This document shows, in pieces, positions 55,120 to 63,500 of a stretch of 64,000 nucleotides of DNA. The position numbers and the translations under genes were made by a program. The notes beneath the pieces were generated by a model. It made no database searches, was not told where the DNA came from, and saw only the letters and a program-made list of their open reading frames with translations. Source of the DNA: Diplonema papillatum (Eukaryota > Euglenozoa > Diplonemea > Diplonemida > Diplonemidae); NCBI GenBank assembly GCA_030068145.1, contig JAPJBO010000211.1, positions 221,986 to 285,985 of the forward strand, given 5' to 3'. Each line of letters starts with the position of its first letter. The first letter of the stretch is position 1.

Positions 55120-55235
55120 ACGCTCGACTACACTCTACTACACTCTACTACACTTGATTACACTGTATTACACTCGATTACACTATATTACACTCGATTA
55201 CGATTACGCTCGATCAGGAAGTGGGTGAATTGGCT
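55120..55235. repeat. Second TCGATTACAC-type array
   Basis: tacactctactacactctac then tacactcgattacactatat units and gatcagg..gtgggtgaattgg, matching 52856-52979. Confidence 0.85.
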
Positions 55236-55254
55236 CACGGCAGCCGCTGCTTAA

Positions 55255-55311
55255 CAGTGCATGTTAATCCGTGTGGTTCATGTACTTACAAAATAACTCA
55301 ATGCTTAACGG
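55255..55311 (+). repeat. LINE tail repeat, copy 1
   Basis: cagtgcatgttaatccgtgt + ggttcatgtacttacaaaat + aactcaatgcttaacgg. Confidence 0.9.
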
Positions 55312-55574
55312 CGCTGGATATCACCAGCCCTGCCACCTCGACTTCATCCTCATGCATGTCAGGATCGCCCCCTCGAGCGACTGCTTCGGCAGGACAGCCG
55401 GCGCGAAAGCGCAACAAACGAAGAATGGAGCTGGATATCACCAGCCTACTATCACCGTCCTCGTCCGCTTTGAGATCGTCCTCGGACGACGTATTTAAAT
55501 AACCCTAGCCTATGACAAATGCAAGCTTACCCCTGTGGTACCTGCATTTCAAGTTCACACTGCTTAACGGTTAT
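55312..55574 (+). mobile_element. Probable 3' remnant of a related LINE
   Basis: Between tail copies 1 and 2. One frame (55221 to 55502) ends RKRNKRRMELDITSLLSPSS..SSSDDVFK, reminiscent of the Ser/Asp-rich C-terminus of the LINE protein at 57953 (…LDLDDAMAGDDVIR). ctggatatcaccagcc occurs twice (55315 and 55432). The assignment rests on position and weak similarity. Confidence 0.4.
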
Positions 55575-55630
55575 CAGTGCATGCTAATCCATGTGGTTCA
55601 TGTACTTAAAAGAACTCAATGCTTAACGGT
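55575..55630 (+). repeat. LINE tail repeat, copy 2
   Basis: cagtgcatgctaatccatgt + ggttcatgtacttaaaagaa + ctcaatgcttaacgg. It abuts the 5' truncation point of the next LINE. Confidence 0.95.
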
Positions 55631-57953
55631 GCTACCGGCGGCGCTGTCAGGCTGCTCTTTCGCGCCGGTATCGAAGGTGGCGATGAAACGGCTGACGACG
55701 TCGGTGATGGGACTGATCTGGGGTGGATCCAACCCGAAGCGCGCGAGGGAGATGGTCCTAAACTTTCAGGAGAAGGGCCACCTGACGGATCCCGGTACAT
55801 GCCTAGCATATAGGGTGACGACAGCGTTTTACGCGGCGTGCGAGAGGTTGCCACGACTGCTGCCTCTGATGGAGAGCATCCGGGGAAGATACGCCGAGGG
55901 GGACCTACCCCTGGGGCCAGTTGGACTGGCGATGAGGAGCATGGGGGAGTGTGGACACGTATGGGGACCCGGGCCCCTGTCTCGCACGCTGAGGAATGGT
56001 GCAACATATGACCCGTTAGCCTCGGCACCTTCGAAGAGGGGACATGAAGTTAGGGCGGACTTGAGGGCGAAGACGTGGTCCCGACTGGTGGCGAGGCGGC
56101 CGGGATTTGAGGGCATACAGAGAGCCGACCTGGAGCGGACGAACTCCTTCTGGAGGATGCGTGAATGTCCCGCGCACACCGCGAGGCTTATACGTGTAGC
56201 GTTGGCGGGGGGGGTGAACACGGCTGAGTACACGTCGCGGATGAGGCAGGCCGGAGCTGAGCCGCAGGCGCCCAGCTGCAAGCACTGTGGAAGCGGCGAC
56301 ACCGAGGACGAGAAACACGTATTCTGGGACTGCGGAGCGTACTCGCACATACGGCGACGAGAGGCACATGCCGAGCTGATGGCAGCCAACCGGGCCGACT
56401 GGCCCAGATGCACGCTGGAACACGGTGTGGTAGTACCCGAGAATGCCCAATTCTCGAGGCGGCTCCAGGAGATGATGGCTGAAATCCTTGCGGAACGGGC
56501 TGGGCTCGAAGCACGTGGCTGGGTGGCCAGGAACCCCACGACCCCCTGGTCGAGAGCGAATGCGATGCCTGCCGAGAAATTTGACCACCCCTTCGCGCGG
56601 ATTGCCCCGGCATGGACGTGGGAGCGGAACAAGACCTGGGGACTACCGACGTTTTATGCGTTGGTAGCGTGGCTGTCGGACATGCAATGGACCGAGAACG
56701 GGCAGGCGTCAATGCTGGAGCTTGCGATCGACTTTGAACTCTTCTCGGGCCTCAGCATGCCGCTGCACGGGAATGCGCCGAAGGGGGTGAGAGAACGGGG
56801 AAACGTCCTGCGCTGCATGATGAGCGCGTTGGACAAGCTGGCGGCACAGCAAGGGCTGGGAAGCTGCATGAGAGGAGAGAGGGTGTGCCCGACGACGTCG
56901 CTGTCGTTCATGGGCATCACGGGGATATCGGGTATACGGCCCAGGCCACGCTTTCGCGAGGCACACACGGGGACGATACTTGAGGAACAAGTGAAAGGAA
57001 GCGATGTAGGGACGCAGTGCCCGACGTACCCTGACTGGACGATCGGGAGAGCGGCGAGGTGGGCCCTGCCTGCCCCACCACAACTGCACCCAGACCCCGT
57101 GCATATGCCGGGTGTCGGTATAGAGAAGGCACTCGTCACGTGCGCGACCCATCACAAAGGGAAGTGTGAGGCGTGCAGAGCACTCGTCCGAAGGGACGTT
57201 CCCACGGTAGAGATGTGCTGCCGGCACCATCACCACGCGAACGATGGGCAGCCGATCGCGGTGTGCACAGAGCACAGCACGACGAAGTGCGGCGAGTGCA
57301 AGACGGCGGCGGCGTGTTGCCGCAGCGGGCATCATGCCTGCCGCACGCATGGCAGAGGAACCTGCCAAGAGTGCAAAAGGCTCCCTACGCTGACGCAGAG
57401 GCGACCGGCGGCATGTTGCAGCCGCGGCCACCACCAGTCCAACAAGCCGAACGTCCAGTCAACCCCCGGACGCAACAAGAAGAAGAGGCCCTCCTCACCC
57501 ACCCAGGTGGGTGTACAACGGGAAACGCCATTAGGAAAGCGAGCGGCGCGAGCGCCGCTCGCGGCAACGAAAAAGGAGACGGCGACGACCGGACGGGCGA
57601 CCAAGAGGCCGCCACCAACGCCAGGAACCAGCGAACGACCAGCGCTGAAGAAGAGGGTGCTTGGCACCCCGAAGGAAGGCCCGATCGCCGGCCGCAAGCG
57701 GAAGAAGACGAAGGCGACCACCCCCGACTCAAGGGTGCATCGAAGGAAGAAGAAGGTTCCGAGGGCAAGCAGCTCTCAGAAACGACCGGGGACCACGGGC
57801 ACGCCAATGCCCTCGAAAGTGAAAAACGGGCACACGTGCCCGCCCTCGTACTCGCCGACTCAGTCTCTGGAATCGCAAGAAAGCCAAACCCCGCTAGCTC
57901 CACAAATGCTCGACCTTGACGACGCAATGGCAGGTGACGACGTCATCCGATAA
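55629..57953 (+). CDS. LINE ORF2 C-terminal part with CCHC and triple Cys/His array
   Basis: About 774 uninterrupted codons. Begins VLPAALSGCSFAPVSKVAMK, the region following the RT palm. A CX2CX9HX4C knuckle (CKHCGSGDTEDEKHVFWDC) lies at 56277-56333, as in many APE-type LINEs. After ~270 more residues, 57141-57434 carries three units of CX2HX4CX2C followed by CCX3HH: CATHHKGKCEAC, CTEHSTTKCGEC and CRTHGRGTCQEC each with its CC..HH. A Lys/Arg-rich tail of ~160 residues follows, then an acidic end. The knuckle and the array presumably bind element RNA or target DNA. No RNase H domain is visible. The open frame upstream to 55512 is translated tail sequence, not protein. Confidence 0.93.
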   Translation: MLPAALSGCSFAPVSKVAMKRLTTSVMGLIWGGSNPKRAREMVLNFQEKGHLTDPGTCLAYRVTTAFYAACERLPRLLPLMESIRGRYAEGDLPLGPVGLAMRSMGECGHVWGPGPLSRTLRNGATYDPLASAPSKRGHEVRADLRAKTWSRLVARRPGFEGIQRADLERTNSFWRMRECPAHTARLIRVALAGGVNTAEYTSRMRQAGAEPQAPSCKHCGSGDTEDEKHVFWDCGAYSHIRRREAHAELMAANRADWPRCTLEHGVVVPENAQFSRRLQEMMAEILAERAGLEARGWVARNPTTPWSRANAMPAEKFDHPFARIAPAWTWERNKTWGLPTFYALVAWLSDMQWTENGQASMLELAIDFELFSGLSMPLHGNAPKGVRERGNVLRCMMSALDKLAAQQGLGSCMRGERVCPTTSLSFMGITGISGIRPRPRFREAHTGTILEEQVKGSDVGTQCPTYPDWTIGRAARWALPAPPQLHPDPVHMPGVGIEKALVTCATHHKGKCEACRALVRRDVPTVEMCCRHHHHANDGQPIAVCTEHSTTKCGECKTAAACCRSGHHACRTHGRGTCQECKRLPTLTQRRPAACCSRGHHQSNKPNVQSTPGRNKKKRPSSPTQVGVQRETPLGKRAARAPLAATKKETATTGRATKRPPPTPGTSERPALKKRVLGTPKEGPIAGRKRKKTKATTPDSRVHRRKKKVPRASSSQKRPGTTGTPMPSKVKNGHTCPPSYSPTQSLESQESQTPLAPQMLDLDDAMAGDDVIR

Positions 57954-57967
57954 CCTGACTTTCAAGG

Positions 57968-58022
57968 CAGTGCATGTTAATCCACGTGGTTCATGTACTC
58001 AAAAGAACTCAATGCTTAACGG
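57968..58022 (+). repeat. LINE tail repeat, copy 3
   Basis: cagtgcatgttaatccacgt + ggttcatgtactcaaaagaa + ctcaatgcttaacgg, forming the 3' UTR end, 15 bases after the ORF2 stop. The next LINE begins immediately after it. Confidence 0.95.
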
Positions 58023-58123
58023 CCAACGATTTAAAAGCTACAGTTTCTGTACTTTATTGGAAACAAACGGTACCGGACCCCTCCGGTGAAAGCATCACAC
58101 CAAGAAAGCGCGGAAAGATACGG

Positions 58124-58154
<31 letters not shown>

Positions 58155-58202
58155 AGAGAACAGAGAGAATCAGAGAAGACAGAAGGCCAGCCTCCCCACG
58201 GG

Positions 58203-59588
58203 ATGGAGGAGCTCCAACGGTTCATCGCGAGGGCGCAGCACCTTGCGGAGAAGGCGGTGAGCGAGGCGGACATCAGCGCCGCGTACGGGATCGTCAAGAT
58301 CCTGCTCGTTCTTGCGGAGAAGGCGGCGGGGCAGCCCGTGAAGGCAGGGCAGACGCAGCCCGCGAAGGCAGGGCGGAAGCAGGCCGCGATGCAGACGGCG
58401 GCGACGACGGCGGCGAAGGAGACGAGGGCCGACGACGCCCGCGACGCGCAGACTGACCGGGAGGACGCAACGCAGCGGCCCGGAGTGACATGGGCGAACG
58501 TGGTGACGAGAAGTCCGCAGGCGAAGGGCGGATACGTGAAGGCGCCGGGAGTCGGCCGCGGAAAGAGGCTGAGGACGTGCGACTGGCATGTCGAGGTGGT
58601 CGAGGCGGGGAAGGCGGAAGACATCCGGCAGGGGGTTGTCTACGCCGGTAGAAAGGAGACGGGGGAGCAGCTTGGTGCGGGGTACCGAGAGCTGTTGGAG
58701 ATGGAGGCGAAGGACCTGAGGGTCGCGTTGGTGACGCCGGGCAGGCTGACGGACGAGAGTCGGGAGCGGATCGTCAGATTCGACAACGGCACGGAGGCAT
58801 CGTGTTACGTGACGCAGTGGGGTGGGGCCGACGTCGAGCGTGTACCGGTCGCGAAGGAGGTCGAGGTGGGGGATGCGACCACGGTCATGTGGTGTACAAT
58901 TATGTACAAGGACGTCGACGAGAAGACACGCACCTCGCTGAAGAGTGCCGCGACGGGAGCAGGAGCAGCAGACGTGCTGTGTCGAAGAGCAGCGACGGCC
59001 GCGGGGGTCACCATCGAGAGGAGGCATCGGTTCAACCACCGTTGCACGACGACGCGGCACACGGTGTCAGTGCGGGTCACGACGCGCGAGGCGCCGACTC
59101 TGCTGCGCTCCAGCGGCAAGGGGGGCGTGTACTGGGCCGCACCATCCTTCGTCAATGGCAACGAGTTGCACCCCGTCGTGTGGCTGGCGGAGGATGCCAA
59201 GCTGGAGCAGGCGATGGAGATCGCCGGACACGCCGACGCGCTCGGGGTGGCAGCGGCGAGGACGCGGTACGGGGTGCGCTACTCGGCCAGCAACCCGGCG
59301 GCCCGCAGGACGCTCATCGACAGGGCCGGCTCCTTGGCAGCGCCGGAGCGCCAGGGCCCCCCCGAGGCGAGGTTCCTGGTGGAGAGCGAGGTCGGTGAGC
59401 ATCAGGAGGAGATGCTCGCCGCACTGCGTGCGGTGCAGTGGGACTGCCGGGTCACGAAGTGCTTCGTGACAGGGAGGCGCACCAACCTGGTGGTCAACGC
59501 CAGCACGGACCCGCCAGCCGAGGTGGTGAAGAGGGCGAACAGGAACGCCGCTCTACATCCGGAAGGTGAGGGGCGGCGACGTACCTAG
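58203..59588 (+). CDS. LINE ORF1 protein
   Basis: 461 codons from ATG 58203 (MEELQRFIARAQHLAEKAVS). N-terminal helical segment (~1-45), Ala/Lys-rich basic linker (~45-95) with QPVKAGQTQPAKAG-type repeats, then a folded region starting PGVTWANVVTRSP and continuing with VVYAGRKETGEQLGAGYREL. It sits where nucleic-acid-binding ORF1 proteins lie. I see no CCHC knuckle or esterase motif inside it. The frame is also open upstream to 58086 but only through the A run and without an ATG. Confidence 0.75.
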   Translation: MEELQRFIARAQHLAEKAVSEADISAAYGIVKILLVLAEKAAGQPVKAGQTQPAKAGRKQAAMQTAATTAAKETRADDARDAQTDREDATQRPGVTWANVVTRSPQAKGGYVKAPGVGRGKRLRTCDWHVEVVEAGKAEDIRQGVVYAGRKETGEQLGAGYRELLEMEAKDLRVALVTPGRLTDESRERIVRFDNGTEASCYVTQWGGADVERVPVAKEVEVGDATTVMWCTIMYKDVDEKTRTSLKSAATGAGAADVLCRRAATAAGVTIERRHRFNHRCTTTRHTVSVRVTTREAPTLLRSSGKGGVYWAAPSFVNGNELHPVVWLAEDAKLEQAMEIAGHADALGVAAARTRYGVRYSASNPAARRTLIDRAGSLAAPERQGPPEARFLVESEVGEHQEEMLAALRAVQWDCRVTKCFVTGRRTNLVVNASTDPPAEVVKRANRNAALHPEGEGRRRT

Positions 59589-59925
59589 CGGCACAAAGCA
59601 TTGGAAGGGCCGCATCCCCAACGCGCGGCTACCCCAGGCGGAACAGGAGGCCCCACCGGCGGCTCGGCAGGAGGACGTGGCGCCGAGCGCGAAGCGGAAG
59701 GCGGGCGAGATGGAAGGTGAGGCCGCGGGAAGTGCGGAAGGCGAGATGCAGGTCGATGCGCACGTGCACCACTGGGGTGATGACGTGGAGAAGACGAAGC
59801 TCGCCTGGAAGTGCAGCCGCTGCAACGGAGGGAAGGGGAAGAACACGCTGCAGAGGAAGTGCGCGTGTGGTGCTAGGGTATGCCACGAGTGCTACCGCAC
59901 CAGGGAGAAGGCTGGCAGTGGCTGA
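59530..59925 (+). CDS. Zinc-finger frame overlapping ORF1 end
   Basis: Open in the +1 frame relative to ORF1 and overlapping its last 59 bases, with no ATG. It encodes WKCSRCNGGKGKNTLQRKCA then CGARVCHECYRT, a C4-type zinc-binding pattern (CX2C..CXCX4CX2C), preceded by HHWGDDVEKTKLA. The frame ends at TGA 59923 and is the same frame as ORF2. It may be reached by a +1 frameshift from ORF1, or mark a small indel in this copy. Confidence 0.55.
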   Translation, partial: RGRTGTPLYIRKVRGGDVPSGTKHWKGRIPNARLPQAEQEAPPAARQEDVAPSAKRKAGEMEGEAAGSAEGEMQVDAHVHHWGDDVEKTKLAWKCSRCNGGKGKNTLQRKCACGARVCHECYRTREKAGSG

Positions 59926-60573
59926 CTGCGTCAGGATCCCCGGGCCACCGGAGGACCGAAGCCCTCGTTCGGGCTGCCGAGTCCTAGCAACGCTACTAGG
60001 CAGTTCGATCACGCAGCAACGAGCGAAGGGGGCGGCAGACCCTCTTCTTCTTCTTTCTCCCCTTCTCTCGACGCGCCAGGCCTCATTCGTCCGGGAGTTT
60101 TACCCCGAGGGCCCGACATTGCGCACAAACAAACCCCCCACAATGACCAACATCCGCGGCCGACTTACGGCGAGGGGCAAAGACCCGGGAGCAAGCCCCC
60201 CCGAAGCAGGGAGGATGGACCCATTCCCGGGCTCAGCTTCCAGACGATCCCTCGGGACCTCCTGGAGAGGCTGAGCCGGGTCCCCGAGCTCAGACCGGAA
60301 GCCCCCTGGGGAAGGCTGGGGGGAGGGCATGGCAGGGAAACCCAGCAGTGGGGGCACGCCTATCGACAGGGCGGACCCCCGGTCAAACTGGAGCGGGGGA
60401 TCCCCGAGGGGCCCCTGAGAGAAGCTGCGGATGTCATACGTGACCGTCTGGGGTGGGAACCGGACCAGTTGCTGGCCAACTGGTACCGGAAGGGAGTGGG
60501 GATAAACCCCCATAAAGACCAGCAAGAACTTGGACCGAGGGTTGCGACTGTTTCGCTACTGAGTGACACGGTC

Positions 60574-63500
60574 ATGGAGTGGGAGAGGGGGACCCAAAGA
60601 GTGAGAACCCCGCTGCCAGCCGGCACTCTGTGCCACATGGAGGGCGAGGCCAGGAACCTGTGGACACACGGGATCCGTCCCGGTGATGTCACACACGACA
60701 GGGTCTCGCTCACCTACAGAGCTGTGCACGAGGGAAGGGCCCGCTGCTCCTCCCCCACCAGAGGAGAACAAGGTACGCTGGATCCACCCACAATGCCCCC
60801 CCCACCCCCCCCACAGTCACTCACCCATCCCCCCCATCAACAGTCCAACCCTACGCATTTATGTAACAGTAAAAGAACAGAAGAATCAGTCAGAGGATCT
60901 GCACGAGAGCGGCTGTTAACAGCTGGGGACGTCGAACAGAACCCTGGTCCCGGCCGCACGGAGATGAAGTTCGCGACGCTCAACGTGACCAGCATGCTGC
61001 AGTACATAGTAGCGGTTAACGCGGTGGAAGCCGACCTTCTTTGCTGCCAGGAGGTCACACTCCTTCGATGCAAACGGGCACAGGCGGAGGAATACCTACG
61101 GAATTGGTGCTGCCACTGGGGTCCGCCACCTCCCGGGAGACTCTGTAGAAGCTCCGGTAGTCGCTCGACGACGAACGCTGCGAACGGGGGACTCTGCACT
61201 CTAGTACAGAGGCCGATACCGGCGTACGACACGTTGGCAGCGCTCTCGCACGTGGCGTTACGGTCCCCGGACCGGGTAAGCCATACTGTAGTCGCAACAG
61301 GGACCGGCAGCACCTTCGTGCACGTGTTCAATGTCTACTGCCCATCAGGAAACGGGAGGGCGGAGAACGAGGAACGTGAGGACATGCTGGAGAAGGTCCT
61401 CTTTGCGGCGGCAGACAGCCTCGGCGACGTCCCCATACTGGTGATGGGAGACCTCAACACGGAAGAAGATCGGTCCCCTGTTCTGCGGAAGGCACTTAGG
61501 AACGGATGGTCCGACGCAGCGGAACTGCACCATGCGCGCACCGGGAACACGCCTCCGCCACCGACCTTTACCAGCGCCCGGACGTCAGGCACGAGGATCG
61601 ACCGCATACTCCTCAACCGCATAGCGGCGTGTGCATTCCGTCAATGCGTCACCACCGCGGTGAACGTACCGGGACACCGGCTCGTGACAGTGACCCTGGA
61701 TATTGCAGCGCTGCGCCAAAGCGTGTGGCGATTTAAGGTGCCGCGGGAGATCCCGACAGAGGGGGGGTCCAAGTGGGACCTCTCGGAAGCAGAAGCCGAC
61801 AGGGAAGCCGTACAGAGACTGGCCAACTCCGAATTCGCGGAACGATTGGCGGCGCAGCGGGTGGAAGAGGCCTGGCTCGAGTGGTCACGGGTCAGTGAGC
61901 GGTACTTGCAGGATGCATTCGCCGTCCCTGTGGAAGAGAGAGGAAGGGGTACCGGCCGGGGGATGAAGACATTGCCGAGGAGGGTCTGTGTCACGGCGGG
62001 CACTGCGACCGACGGGTCGGGGGCAGCGAACAGCAGGCAGCTACGGCTTAGAAAGGCCATCCACCGGATGGAACGCATCTGCAGCTACCTCGCGCAACGT
62101 CGCGGGCCGGAAGCTGTTCCACATGAGGTGTCCCTCTGCTGGCAGAACTGCAAGCGGCTGGCACAAGCGTGCATGGTGGGCGACCAAGGCGCAGGGGGGT
62201 TTCCGGATCATGAGAAGGCGAAGCAGCTGCTCACAGCGTTGCGGGAAGAGACGAGTAGGCTCGGAAGGGAAGGATCTGCGGCCAGGTTTACGAAGTACCG
62301 AGACAAGCTTAACGAGAGGGCGGACGCGAGCAGACGATGTCTAGCGACCGTCTGCGCCGGTCGCGCTGAGCCGTCGGGTGTGTTGCGCACCGGAGCGAAG
62401 ATGACTGCAAATGTGGACGAGATGGACGAGGTGTTGCACACTGCGTGGGACGCTATCCTGCGTAAATACAAGGACCGGCCAGAGCCGGAGTACGGACCGT
62501 TTCGGGATCGGTTCCAGGAGCACATCGACACACACTTGATGGAACCCGGGACGATCACGGGGGAGGAGCTGCGGACTCTGCTAAGGAAGAAGCCGAAGAA
62601 AAGCGCGTCAGGCGTGGATGGCTGGCGCATGGCTGAACTGCGGGAGTTGCCGCTTCCCCTGCTGAATGCGCTAGCGGATGTCATGAACCTGGTCGAAGTG
62701 ACTGGGGTTTGGCCGGCGAGCATGACAACTGCCCTGGTGTCGATGGTGCCGAAGGATGAGAGCCAAGACCCGCTGCACACGAGGCCAATAACCGTCACGT
62801 CCGCTGTGTACCGCCTATGGGCGTGCCGCAGGCTTGCGGACATAGTCCTGTGGCAGGAGAAGTGGATCGAAGAAGGACAGAAGGGCTTTCGACCGGGTCA
62901 CCGTATCGAGGACGTCCTGATGGAGATAGGGCTCGAGATGGAGGACGCCTTGCTAGATGGAGAGCCGCTCTACGGAGTGGCGCTGGACTTCCGGAAATGT
63001 TTCGACATGGTCCCGCGAGAGATAGTGCTGCGCCTGGCCGGGGACTTAGGGTTGCACAATCGGGTTCTCAAGCCGCTGAGGGCGATCTACAGACTGCTCG
63101 CGAGACGCTTCAAGCTGCCTCTAGGGGTGGGCAGGGAGTTTAGTGTGACCAATGGTATCCTTCAAGGGTGCCCTGTATCCGTCATCCTCATCAATGCCCT
63201 GCTGTCGGTAGTGATGAAGGCGGTCAAGAAAGAAGCGGAGGGGGTGAGCCCAAAGTCGTACGCGGACGATGCCACGCTGCTATCGCGGCTGTCGGAGGCC
63301 GCCCTGCAAAAGGGGGTGGACGTGGTAGACGAGTTCTGCACGCTCACCGGAATGGAGCTGAACCTCCAGAAAACGGTCGCCTTCTCGACGAGACGTAGGC
63401 ATCAGTCGACGCTCAGACTCCGCAGCGTGGATGCGCTGCTGCGGTTTGGCAAATCTGTCACGTGCCTGGGGGCCCTAGTCTCGACGGCGAAGAATAGGAC

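Larger units (their letters stand above)
55629..58022 (+). mobile_element. 5'-truncated LINE, copy 1
   Basis: Starts abruptly inside the ORF2 thumb region (homologous from 63606 of the downstream copy) and runs through the ORF2 stop to tail copy 3. The ~395 bases shared with the downstream copy differ at about a dozen sites, mostly synonymous, so both insertions are young. It is the only source in this window for the ORF2 C-terminus. Confidence 0.95.

Noticed and set aside
55512-55628. N-terminal extension of the truncated LINE ORF2
   Set aside because: These codons translate the LINE tail repeat and lie upstream of the truncation junction.
60900-60960. Viral origin for the 2A motif
   Set aside because: The motif is in frame with an APE endonuclease and LINE reverse transcriptase and no viral gene is nearby; 2A-like motifs are known in LINEs.
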